Source: Mastigamoeba balamuthi
Lineage: Eukaryota > Evosea > Mastigamoebida > Mastigamoebidae
Length of the DNA: 64,000 bases
Reading direction: 5' to 3'
NCBI GenBank assembly: GCA_902651635.1
Contig: CACRSC010000002.1
Span: 280,542 to 344,541 of the forward strand
The notes below the pieces were generated by a model. It did not search any database. It saw nothing but the letters and a program-made list of their open reading frames with translations, and was not told the DNA's origin. A program made the position numbers and the translations under genes. Positions within the stretch are counted from its first letter, which is position 1, and the number at the start of each line of letters is the position of its first letter. This document shows positions 10,795 through 20,964 of the stretch, piece by piece.

Positions 10795-11225
10795 TGCACT
10801 GAAGGGTTCCACTACATACTGTAGTGAACCCTGTGTAGTAGTGCATAGCAGAGGCCTGCATAGCAGTGCATAGCAGATGGTAGAACTATGCACTGCTATG
10901 CACACTTCGCTATGCAGTATAGCAGACCCTGCATAGAAGTGTGTAGTGAAGGCCTGTGTAGTGGTGTGTAGTGGATGGTAGAACTACGTGCTGCTATGCA
11001 CCCTTCACTATGCAGCGTAGTGGATCCTGTGTAGCAGCACGTAGTGGAGACTTGTGTTGTGGTGCGTAGCAGATAGTAGAACTACACGCCGGTATGCACC
11101 CTTTGCTACACACTGTAGTGGACCTTACGTAGCAGCACATGTGAAGGCCTGTGTAGCAGTGCGTAGTTCGACCATTCGCTATGCACTGCTATGCAAGCCT
11201 ATGCTACACGCTGCAACATGCTTGA
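10795..11225. repeat. CpG-decay palindromic satellite block 4
   Basis: Alternating GTAGYGRA and TTCRCTAC motifs separate gene-family copy A from a transposase fragment. The composition and motif are as in the other blocks. Confidence 0.75.
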
Positions 11226-11228
11226 TGT

Positions 11229-11570
11229 GTGCTGATGAGTGGGACCATCTCAGTCAAGTGGTGGAAGGTGCTGCTGGACATCATGGGAAAGAAACAGCTG
11301 GAGCAACTGCAGAAAATCTGTCCAGAGAAACAGAGGATGGTGGCACAGAGAGGAGAAGACATTCAGAGTATGGCCCTTATAGGCCCTTATACTACAACCA
11401 CCTCTCTTGCCACTTTTCCGACAACACTGCCAGTTGTTTTTGCCCAGACACTGAAGTACATACAGGGTGTCATTGCAAAGACAGCATTGAGGAACACGTG
11501 CAATCTAGAGCTTTATGAAACCTGGATGCATACGGCCAGTACTCTCCACAGTCTACACGTCAAGCATGTG
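11229..11570 (+). pseudogene. Transposase C-terminal fragment
   Basis: It encodes MSGTISVKWWKVLLDIMGKK, then after one internal shift VVFAQTLKYIQGVIAKTA and WMHTASTLHSL, matching the minus-strand transposase at 14,690-15,030. This is the region resembling DUF4218 (conserved HL, G-L and TLEYIQG positions). It is flanked on both sides by satellite and carries no start or end of its own, so it is a displaced fragment. Confidence 0.7.
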
Positions 11571-11579
11571 GCAGCACAT

Positions 11580-11900
11580 AGTGAAGGCTTGCGTAGTGAT
11601 GCATAGTGAATGGTTGAACTACACACTGCTATGCAGGCCTTCACTATGTGTCGCTATGTAAGGTCCACTACAGTGCATAGTGGAGGGTGCATAGCAGCGT
11701 GTAGTTCTACCATCTGCTATGCACTGCTATGCAGGCCTTCACTACGCACTGCTACACAGGGTCCATTACACTGCGTAGTGAAGGGTGTGTAGCAGCACGT
11801 AGTTCTACCATCCGCTACACACTGCTACACAGTTCGCTGCTATGCAGTGCTACGCAGGGTCTGCTACAGTATGTAGTGGAACCATTCACTACAGGCTAGG
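11580..11900. repeat. CpG-decay palindromic satellite block 5
   Basis: Degenerate CTRCTAYGCA units in both orientations. It borders the 3' flank of gene-family copy B. Confidence 0.75.
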
Positions 11901-12043
11901 CTGTCCCCCTCCCTGAATTAATTGCAATACATATGAAATGAAATTGAATTGATCAATCATTGTTTTTGGTGTCATTATGAGAGAGGAAGCAGGCAGCTTC
12001 AATCTGGAAGGAGAGCCTGTTCATAATGAACAGAAAAGGAAAT

Positions 12044-13240
12044 TCAGTGTGTGGTGTGGGACCCTGCTGCAGCTGCAGGAGCTGCTGCAGGAGCAGCTGC
12101 AGCAGCTGCAGTCTCGGTGCCATGCACGATCTGCTCCATGAGGTCCATGGCGTTGAGAACAGCCTGAGTGCTGGTGCGGGTCGTGCTGTGCCTGGGTCTC
12201 TTGGCTCTTGTCATGCGTAGGGACTCTGCATGGGATGAGCTCGCCCTGTCTCTCCTGCATAAATTGTTAGTCATCAAAAAGGAAAGAAAGGGGAGAACTC
12301 ACGACTCATTGGAGTGCTGGTTCTGCCAGATGGCCTGGATGTGCTCACAGACCCCCTTGCAAACAGTGGGGTTCTCTGCGAAGAACGTGATGAACTCGGG
12401 AGGCCAGACTGCCTGAATGATTTCGTTGATGTGCATGTGGGCGTTTGTCCTGTTAATGGTTAGTATTAGGAAAACAATTGTAATGAAAAACGCACTTCCA
12501 CTCGGGATGGTCCTTGAACAGTGGGGCGTAGTTGGCCTTTGTCCACTGCTCTATCTGCACAACAATGGGCCTAGCCATTATCGCAGACAGAGCACTGGAG
12601 AAAGGGCCACTCTTGGAAGGGAGGTTGCCCAATCCAGGGACTGTGTAAGCTATAAGTGTCAAACCTCAGAAAAAAAAGGGCACGTACCAGGAATGCTGAT
12701 CATGATCTTCTCCCTGAGGATCAGGTCCCTTGCCTGCCTGCTGGAGTCCATGCTCTGCTGCAGCACGTCCAACCTTTTTTTTTGAAAGATATATGTTAGA
12801 GTGTTAAGAGAAAATGAAGAGAGAAGGGATCTACCGGTTTATCAGTTCACGGAATGTGACAGTGTTGAGAGTCTGCAGGCTCTTGATGCCTGCCCTGACA
12901 TCTCCAAAAGTGCAGGGCTGGGCTGCCTGCTCCGAAGACGGCTCGAGGTTGAAGGGGGCCAGCAGCTCACGTGCCCTTCCCATCATGTTCGCAATGTGCT
13001 GCTGCTCCTCTGCCACTGCACGTTCCTCTGCTGCTGCTGCTTCATCATGTGCCCTGGTGGGCACCCCCCTGTACTCCTCGCTGCCGACCTGGCACTCCTC
13101 ATCACTGGAGAGTTCGGGCTTGCTGGCTGACGCAGCACAAGCAGCACCTCCTATATGTTTAAGGGAAAAGTGTTAGAGGGGAAAAGAGTCACAGAGTTCT
13201 ACATACCTCCCGTCACAGACATTGCCTTGGGTTCAAGGAC
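12044..13240 (-). CDS. Element gene family, copy B (open frame, 6 exons)
   Basis: Six minus-strand exons keep one frame: an exon ending at 13,207, then 12,835-13,150, 12,688-12,773, 12,496-12,640, 12,303-12,449 and 12,044-12,254. Introns are GT-AG (GTATGT, GTAGAT, GTACGT, GTGCGT, GTGAGT donors), most with a CTAAC-like branch site near the acceptor. The exons after the first encode 301 residues: an acidic/Ala-rich start, an LLAPFNLEPSSEQ..CTFGDVRAGIK domain, IEQWTKANYAPLFKDHPEW, IIQAVWPPEFITFFAENP, then a basic RAKRPRH segment and an Ala-rich tail. The first exon seen (Lys-rich, extending upstream to about 13,390) starts at an AG and has no in-frame ATG, so a 5' exon is missing from my model. 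I recognise no known family. A DNA-binding accessory role for the surrounding elements is only a guess. Confidence 0.65.
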
Positions 13241-13449
13241 AGGGGGTGGCGGGATGATGGTGATGATAGGCCCAGTGCAGCCCTTGGTCCTCTGTTTCTT
13301 GTCCTTCTTCTTCTTCTTCTTGCTCTCTGCCACACGAGAGCTGGTGCTCTGTGCTTTTGGCTTGGGGCAGCTCGTTTTGTGAAGAATAAAAAGCTCACAA
13401 ATGACATCATAGGGATTAGTGTTAGAGCAGAAGAAATCGGTTTAGTCTT

Positions 13450-13770
13450 CTGCTACAGTGTGTAGCGGACCCTTCGCTATGCACTGTAGTGGCACTTTGT
13501 GCATAGCGGTGCATAGCAGAACACACTATAGCGCGTTTCACTATGCGCCGCTACATTTATACTTCTGCTACAGTGCATAGCAGACCCTTTACTAGACACT
13601 GTAGCAGCACTTTGTGCATAGCAGTGCATAGTGGAACACACTATAGCGTGTTCCGCTATGTGCCACTACATTTATACTTCTGCTACAGTGTGTAGTGGAC
13701 CCTTCGCTACACACTGTAGTGGCAATTTGTGCGTAGCAGCACATAGCAGAACGTGCTATAGCGCGTGCAG
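13450..13770. repeat. CpG-decay satellite block 6 (~115-bp units)
   Basis: Three tandem units start with CTTCTGCTACAGTG near 13,446, 13,562 and 13,675. Each unit contains palindromes, one centred on GCTATAGC. Comparing the units shows changes mainly at CG/TG/CA positions. Confidence 0.8.
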
Positions 13771-13789
13771 TAGATTTCCGTTGGAGGTT

Positions 13790-14460
13790 CATATCACCTC
13801 ACACAAATTCTTTGCATGCAGGTTCATGAGGGACTCTGCACCTTCAGGTGCTGTACCTGCTGTCCATGCCACAGCACCAGCACCAGCAGCAGCACCAGGA
13901 CCAATGGAATCCAGCCACCACTACCTCGTCACCCATGGTCCACTGTGCTTATCAATATCTTTCATTGGAGTCTCTGTACTGACACTGAGATATACAGCGC
14001 CGAGCTTCTTTCAAAGGAAGACGAGGAGCTGATTAGCTCCTCCACAACCTTCTTGTACAGGGCTGAAATGGTAGCCCTTCTGAGTGCTGGAGAGAGTTCA
14101 GCAGAGAGATCCAGCAATGTTCCCAAGTGAGTTCTTATGATGTTCCCACTAACAATACACACCAATAGGGAAGAACAGGGACACAGACCCCCGTTCTATC
14201 TGCTGTGCCGAAACAGCAGCTGTCAAACGAATCAGCCAGGAGGACCTCAGGTGGCAAGGGACGCAGCACGGTATGTTTATTTGTAATGTGATTATCTAAC
14301 ATAATGATCAATCAGGCCATGGGCCTGCTTTGCATGTGGCAAAGTACTGTGCTGCATGTGTGAGTGTGGCGAGCCTATCATTGCAGGCAGCATTGCTAGG
14401 CATAGACGAGTTATCTGTTCAGCAGCAACAGATGTCATTGTTGTTGCTGAGACAGATTGA
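13790..14460 (+). pseudogene. Cys-rich finger gene fragment
   Basis: Plus-strand exons can be read as 13,9xx-14,129 (ends AERSSNVPK, donor GTGAGT), a middle exon of about 105 nt (GKNRDTDPRSICCAET.., donor GTATGT) and a last stretch from about 14,317 encoding WACFACGKVLCCMCECGEP followed by ARHRRVIC before a stop near 14,458. Both introns are short, with CTAAC-like sites. The Cys/His spacing suggests a zinc-binding module but matches no family I can name. The phase of the last exon is uncertain, and both ends are cut by satellite or by the transposase gene. Confidence 0.4.
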
Positions 14461-14527
14461 TTGGTTCACCAAGAGAAAGCCGTACAAGGAACACTCTGCG
14501 CCACATGATAGGATTCAACAACCCTGC

Positions 14528-17199
14528 TCAGTGCCACAACTGTGTGCTGTGGTGTATTCCTTCCACAAGAGGCAGACTGTAGTACAGGCACTTGTACCAC
14601 GTTGCCTTCTTGGGCTCTGAGACAATGGAGTTGGCTGCCATCAAGTGCTGCATGCCCTTTGTGCTTCTGCCCTGCTGAACATCTGCTAGACTGTGCAGAG
14701 TACTGGCCGTATGCATCCAGGTTCCATAAAGCTCTGGATTGCACGTGTTCCTCGATGCTGTCTTTGCAATGACACCCTGTATGTACTCCAGTGTCTGGGC
14801 ACAAACAACTGGCAGCAGTCCAAACCTGTCTATGTTGTCGGAAAAGTGGCAAGGGAGGTGGTTGTAGTATAAGGGCCTGTAAGGGCCATACTCTGGATGT
14901 CTTCTCCTCTCTGTGCCACCATCCTCTGCTTTCTCTGGACAGATTTTCTGCAGTTGCTCCAGCTGTTTCTTTCCCATGATGTCCAGCAGCACCTTCCACC
15001 ACTTGACTGAGATGGTCCCACTCGTCAGCAGTGAGTGCACTGTCCCTGTCAGGCGCATATATTCCAGCCACTCATCCGGGACCAGTCCCCACAGCAGTAT
15101 CTGGGCCACAGCAGCAAAGTTGAAGTACTCATAGCACCTCCACGACTCAAACACCATGACTGGTCTGGGGGCCATGCTGCTTCTGAGCTCCTTCCTGAGG
15201 CACACAATCCTGTTTCCCAGAATTCTCCTTCCTATCTCGTCCATGACACTGCTGCTCTGCATCAAAGCTGCAAGGACTGGCTTCATGTCCCATGGCAGTT
15301 TATGCATCGGCTCTCTCGGCTGGCACAGGAAGGGATTCTCTATGTAGAAGAACGTGGGATTGCAGATAGCTGTCATGGTCAGAGCGACTTCATCCAGGGC
15401 TGCTTGTGCAGCCACCACAGTAGGGGCCTTTGCTGCCTTCTCTATCGACCTTCTGGATAGCACAATGTCTCTTGGCTTCCACCCACTCAGCTTCAGGTCA
15501 GAGAAGTCCTTACGACTGCTCAGGCAATCTGTGCATGGCCTATCTGACTCTCTTCCTCCCGGGGATTTTACAGAGACGTTCTTGCACTGCTCCATGGTGT
15601 CTGCTTGCTGTGACACCACAAACGCATAAACCCAACACATTCCACGTTCTCCACACAGCATTCTAACACCAATGCGTGACAGAATCAGGAACTCTGGCAG
15701 AAGATCAGCTCTGGCATCGTGCATATCATTTGGCAGTCCATACAGCTCCCCCACCAACAGCTGGGTCATGGGAAGCCCTGCGCAATTCCGTGTCATGTTC
15801 AGGATCTTGATGAGCCACGACTCTTCGCTTCCCTTGTGAACTTGGGCCTTGTCCTGGTACTCCTGCAGAGCAATGACTATAGGCTCCCCTTCACGCCCCA
15901 GTGATTTGTGCAGTGCACCTGCCTTTGCACACACTGCCTGAAATCCCGCACTGAAGAAGTACTCATTCACTATGTCTGCCTTGGTCTCCTCTACCTCCTC
16001 TGGAGCCCTGACCACAATGGTCTCCGCTATGCATGCTATGTTCAGCACGATGTGAAGCCAGCCAATGACACTGTGTAGGGGATGCTTGCTGTGCAGCTTC
16101 TTCCCCACAGCCGGTCCCACCTGCGGTATCACTTCACTGCACTCCTGCTTGATGTAGTTCGAGACTGTGACTGAGGCTCTCTTCTTTCCATTGATGGAGG
16201 CCACAACCAGGTCTATCTGGGCATCGGTCATCTTGCCCTCCAACTTCCACAGTGCAAGGACTTCCCGTGGGATGTGCAGCTGAGGTGCTATGGGCCCTGG
16301 GGGTGTGGCCAGAGGCAGGGCTTCCAGGGGCTGCTGCACCGTTTTCAGCACTGGTCCCAGGTAGTCTCCAGACCCTGGATGTTCTAGGGCCTGATTGTAC
16401 CTCTCCTCTATGCTGCTCTCTGCCTCCTGCAGCTCTGCCCTTCTCTCCTGGTACTCTCTCAGTGTCTGCACACTGGTCTGGGGTGCTGTCACACAGTCGT
16501 ACTTCGGCTCCATTGAGCACACATGCCTGATGAGGCTCAGCTTCTCCTTCTGCAGTGACAAACCGTCCTCTTCCTCTTTCACCTCGCTGTTCTCTGATGA
16601 GCTGTCCGAGCTTCCCTCCTGTTCGACCTGGCTGCCTAGGCACAAGGCAGCTGTCCTCTGCCTGTCTTCTGCCGTTTTCCCACAACGACCCTTGTCTCCT
16701 TCCAGCTGTGGTGCTTCCTCTTCATGGGCAGTCCTCGGCTGCTGTCCCTCATCCAGCATGCCCTTCATTGCTGCCTCGGCCACTACGGCAGAAAACTGCC
16801 TGGACTGGCTGATGTGGCTGGCTCCACTCTCTCTTTGCTGCTCTTATAATTGTTAATAATGTGATTTGAATTGAATAGTGTTCTTAATAGTATACCTGTG
16901 CTGTCCACAACAAACTAGTGTTTGTTCTCTGCTGCTTTGGCCTGGCTCCAGGCAGCTGCCCTGTCTGCAACAAACAGAGCAGACCATCTGCCTGATGTTG
17001 CATTCCATTTCTTGGGGTGATGGTGACTGCTCATGTGCCCAGCCCTCTGCAGGTGATACTGCGATGTGTAGTATCTGTCACATGCACTGTAGCGGTATGC
17101 CTTGTGCTCCCAGGCAACATCTCTCTGATGTTGCCTGGATGTCATCTGTGTACAAGGCTCATCTGCTGCAGATTCCTGAGAACCTGCTTCCCTCTGCAT
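14528..17199 (-). CDS. Zinc-finger, Tnp2/DUF4218-like transposase (CACTA-like)
   Basis: The main exon (14,528-16,783) is open for 751 residues. A separate upstream exon (about 16,870-17,199) carries the finger YSACDRYYTSQYHLQRAGHM with extra His, and a stop plus frameshift at its end. The main exon shows the order typical of Tnp2/Plavaka-type transposases: an acidic start, IVIALQEYQDK (first Asp-region-like), LVGELYGL, then VSQQADTMEQC with RPCTDCLSSRKDF (the ADxxEQ..CxxC block), and later LYYNHLPCHFSDNIDRFGLL with TLEYIQGVIAKT (the DUF4218 HLxxH..G-L..E-G block). The protein ends early relative to the fragment at 17,663-18,113, so this copy appears to lack its C-terminal domain. Family assignment is by motif order, without a database search. 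Confidence 0.55.
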
Positions 17200-17264
17200 T
17201 GCTGCTCACCTGTCTTCCAGCTAGCATAGCACACAAATGATGTAAATCTGCCACTGAATCACAT

Positions 17265-17660
17265 AGACTTCTGCTACATGCTGCTACACAGCCTCTGCTA
17301 CACACTGTTGCAACACAGCCTTTCGCTACACTCCACTACATGTGGGTCCGCTACGTGCCGCTACATCAGTCCTCCACTACGTGCTGCTACATGTGGGTCC
17401 ACTACGTGCCACTACATCAATCCTCCACTATGTGCTGCTACATGTGGGTTTGCTACGCACTGCTACACACATGCTTCGCTACGTGCCGCTACATGTGGGT
17501 CTGCTATGTGCTGCTACACACATGCTCCGCTACATGCTGCTACACACCTTCCACTACATGCCGCTACGCTTTTCTGCTTTCACTACAGTGCGTAGCAGAG
17601 ATCTGTATAGCGGCATGTAGCAGAGTTGCTTCCACTACGGAACGTAAACGTGATCAATGT
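17265..17660. repeat. CpG-decay palindromic satellite block 7
   Basis: Many CTACGTGCYGCTACA units, here with more intact CG than elsewhere, next to the zinc-finger exon. Position and structure resemble the subterminal repeat arrays that bind transposase in En/Spm-like elements. Confidence 0.75.
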
Positions 17661-17662
17661 GT

Positions 17663-18113
17663 AGCAGATGTCCAGCAGGGCAGAAGCACAAAGGGCATGC
17701 ATCACTTGATGGCAGCCAACTCCATTGTCTCAGAGCCCAAGAAGGCGACATGGTACAAGTGCCTGTACTGCAGTCTGCCCCCTGTGGAAGGAGCAATTGC
17801 TGTTAGGATCCTCCTGTATGAAGACAGGAAATGGTCAGAGAATCACGAGTCATTGATGAAGGATGTCTTCGAATTCGGGAAGATAAAGTCTGTTCATGGC
17901 TCGGAAGTCAGACAGAATGGGACAGTCAGTGTTCTGGTGCTGAAGGTGCCTGCAAGGACTCGTCTGGGAGAACCGTTTCCCATGATGTACAGGAGCTCAA
18001 CCCAAGTTGTGTGAAGGTTCTCCAGCATTCATCGAGTTGCTTGGAAGACTGTTCCCTTTGAGTCTGGTAGCTGTGCCAAACTGCAGAGTGGGGCTTTCTA
18101 TATCATTCCCAAT
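17663..18113 (+). pseudogene. Transposase C-terminal domain, opposite strand
   Basis: It begins with ADVQQGRSTKGMHHLMAANS, which overlaps the end of the transposase at 14,528-17,199, and continues about 115 residues past the point where that copy ends (..VFEFGKIKSVHGSEVRQ.., ..AFYIIPNCHV). One in-frame TGA (at 18,012-18,014) interrupts it. It supplies the missing end of the transposase but in inverted orientation. From 18,118 to 18,450 no clear coding remains. Confidence 0.6.
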
Positions 18114-18459
18114 TGCCACGTCCAGAAATGAAGAGCAAAGAAAGGGGGAAATGTTTGTAAAACTGGCTTCCGATTTTCTGTTCTTTGCAGAGGAAGAGGA
18201 GGTGAAAGTACACAGCTGGAGATATGCTCTCCAACAACAGAGGCAATTCCAGGGGGAAGGTGCCACCTGCTGACTCTTCCAGGGGGAAATGCTGAACTTG
18301 TTGTGCCTATCATGGCACTGATAAGGCTGATCTCCTCCAGTGCACTGGGAGTCCCCTGTACACCATACGAGTTCTTGTACATCGTGCCATCTGCTGCTGA
18401 CCTCCTGACCTTGACATTGGTGTGCCCAGCCAGCCAACGGAAATCTAATGTTGTGGTAT

Positions 18460-18745
18460 GATATGCATCTGCTACAGTGCATAGCAGACCCTCTGCTATG
18501 CACTGTAGCAGCACTTTTTATGTAGTGGCATGTAGCAGAACACGCTATAGCATGTTCTGCTACATGCTGCTACATTGCTACTTCTGCTACAGTGTGTAGC
18601 AGAGGGTTCACTACACACTGTAGCAGTACTATTTGCATAGCAGAACGTGCTACAGTACATTCTGCTATGCACCGCTATATTGCTACTTCCACTACAGTGC
18701 ATAGCAGACCCTCCGCTATGCACTGTAGTGAAAGTATAAACCGAT
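18460..18745. repeat. CpG-decay satellite block 8 (~115-bp units)
   Basis: Units begin at about 18,469, 18,583 and 18,683 with TCYRCTACAG. It has the same internal palindromes as block 6, to which it is inverted across the transposase region. Confidence 0.8.
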
Positions 18746-18789
18746 ATCTCCTGCACCAACAGTAATTCATATGATGTCATTTGGGTGCT

Positions 18790-20117
18790 TTTTATTCTTC
18801 ACAAAACGAGCTGCCCCAAGCCAAAAGCACAGAGCACCAGCTCTCGTGTGGCAGAGCAAGAAGAAGAAGAAGAACAAGAAACAGAGGACCAAGGGCTGCA
18901 CCAGACCTATCATCACCATCATTCCACCACTGCCTGTCCTTGAACCCAAGGCAATGTCTGTGACAGGAGGTATGTAGAACTCTGTGACTCTTTTTTCCTC
19001 TAATACTTTTCCCTTAAACATAGAGTGCTGCTTGTGCTGCATCAGCCAGTGACCCCGATCTCTCCAGTGATGAGGAGCAGCAGGTCAGCAGCGAGAAGTA
19101 CAGGAGGGTGCCCACCAGGGTGCATGATGATAAAGAAGCAGCAGAGGAACGTGCAGCAGCAGAGAAGCAGCAGCACATCACAAACATGATGGGAGGGGCA
19201 CGTGAGCTGCTGGCCCCCTTCAACCTCGAGCCGTCTTCGGAGCAGACAGCCCAGCCCTGCACCTTTGGAGTCGTCAGGGCAGGCATCAAGGGCCTGCAGA
19301 TACTTAATGCCGCCACGTTCTGTGAACTGATAAACCAGTAGGCCCCTTCTCTCTCCATTTTCTCTTAAAAACACTCTAACATTTGTGTTTCAAACAAAAA
19401 GGTTGGACATGCTGCAGCAGAGCGTGGACTCCAGCAGGCAGGTAAGGGACCTGATCCTCAGGAAGAAGATCATGATCAGCATTCCCGGTATGTGTCCCCT
19501 TTTTTTATGAGTTTAACACTTACTGGTTAAACAGTCCCTGGATTGGGCAACCTCCCTCCTGAGAGCGGCCCTTTCTTCAGTGCTCTGTCTGTGATAATGG
19601 CTAGATCCATTGTTGTGCAGATAGAGCAGTGGACAAAGGTCAACTATGCCCTACTGTTCAAGGACCACCCTGAGTGGAAGTGCGTTTTTCTTTATAATTG
19701 TTTTTCTAATACTAACAATCAACAGGTTAAACGTCCACATGCACTTTGACGACATCATTCAGGCAGTCTGGCCTCCTGAGTTTGTCACGTTCTTCGCAGA
19801 GAACCCCACTGTTCGCAAGGGGGTCTGTGAGCACATCCGGGCTGTCTGGCAGAACCAGCACTCCAATGAGTCATGAGTTTTCCCCCTTTCTTTCCTTTTT
19901 GATGACTAACAAAATATGCAGGAGGGGCAGGGCAAGCTCAGCCCATGCAGAGTCCCCACGCATGACAAGAGCCAAGAGACCCAGACACAGCACGACCTGC
20001 ATCAGCTCTCCAGCTGTTCTCAACGCCATGGACCTGATGGAGGAGAGCACGCATGGCACTGAGACTGGAGCTGCAGCAGCTGCTTCTGCAGCAGCAGGGT
20101 TCCATGTCACACACTGA
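18790..20117 (+). pseudogene. Element gene family, copy C (near-intact)
   Basis: Six plus-strand exons match copy B: first exon to 18,969, then 19,024-19,337, 19,402-19,487, 19,535-19,679, 19,726-19,872 and 19,922-20,117. Domains run as in B, ending in AKRPRHSTT and an Ala-rich tail. Three lesions are visible relative to B: loss of two bases at the start of the second exon (frameshift), a donor changed from GTGAGT to ATGAGT at 19,873, and a mutated acceptor before the first exon. The donor change is a CpG to CpA transition. B and C form an inverted pair around 13.4-18.8 kb. Confidence 0.6.
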
Positions 20118-20279
20118 ATTTCCCTTTCTGTTCATTATGAACAGACTCTCCCCCCAGATTGAAGCTGCCTGCTTCCTCTTCGATGCAGACACCAAAAACA
20201 ATGATTAATTGATTCAATTCCATTTTATATGTATTGTAATTGATTCAGGGAGGAGGAGAAAGGGAAGAGGGACAACCTA

Positions 20280-20515
20280 TCCTGTAGTGAAGGGTTCTGC
20301 TACATACTGTAGCAGACCCTGCATAGTGGTGCATAGCAGAGGCCTGTGTAGCGATGCATAGTGAATGGTAGAACTATGCACCACTATGCACTCTTCACTA
20401 TGCACTGTAGCAGACCTTACATAGTGGCACATAGTGAAGGCCTGCATAGCGGTGTGTAGTTCGACCATTTGCTATGCACTACTACGCAAGCCTCCACTAT
20501 GCACTGCAACATGCT
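20280..20515. repeat. CpG-decay palindromic satellite block 9
   Basis: Short block of GTAGYGRA/TTCRCTAY units following gene-family copy C. Confidence 0.75.
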
Positions 20516-20519
20516 TGAT

Positions 20520-20740
20520 GTGTTCGTGATTATGTTCTATACTGTCCAACAAATCATACAGATTCAGGCCTGGTCGTTTCTTTGTGATCCCAACTGGAAT
20601 GACATCACGAAGTACATTAAAACAATGCTCTCTGAGGGATTTCACAAAGGAAGCTTCATCGACTTCATCCAGGTGTTTCCAGTTGCCCTCATTGTGATGG
20701 AGGATATGCATTGGATCATCAGCTGGGTCACTACTCAAAT
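20520..20740 (-). pseudogene. Unrecognised coding fragment
   Basis: An open minus-strand stretch of about 70 residues (contains DDPMHILHHNEGNWKHLDEV) has normal protein-like composition and then runs into satellite. No start, splice site or family is recognised; it looks like a displaced exon. Confidence 0.35.
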
Positions 20741-20789
20741 GGTACTTTTTGTTGCATTCATGTTACTTTTTCCTTGCATTTGGCAATAT

Positions 20790-20955
20790 CTCTCAACTGT
20801 CACTTTCGTGATACCTTACAACTGTTTCTTTTGTGACACCTCACAACTGTCACTTTCGCAACACCTATGAACTGTTGCTTTCGCGACATCTCTCAACTGT
20901 CACTTTTGCGACACCTCAACTGTCACTTTCACGACACCTTAAAACTGCCACATTT
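20790..20955. repeat. ~27-bp tandem repeat
   Basis: About six units of CAACTGTCACTTTCGYGACA followed by CCTYR vary mostly by transitions, again mainly at the TTCGCGACA core. It lies immediately upstream of the gene starting at 20,965 and could be promoter-proximal. Confidence 0.75.
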
Positions 20956-20964
20956 CTGCAGCCA

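Noticed and set aside
17278-17620. Cys/Tyr/His-rich open frames through satellite blocks (also at 7.5-8.2 and 26.2 kb)
   Set aside because: These peptides are translations of the TGCTACA satellite motif. They change frame with unit length and have no start or splice context.
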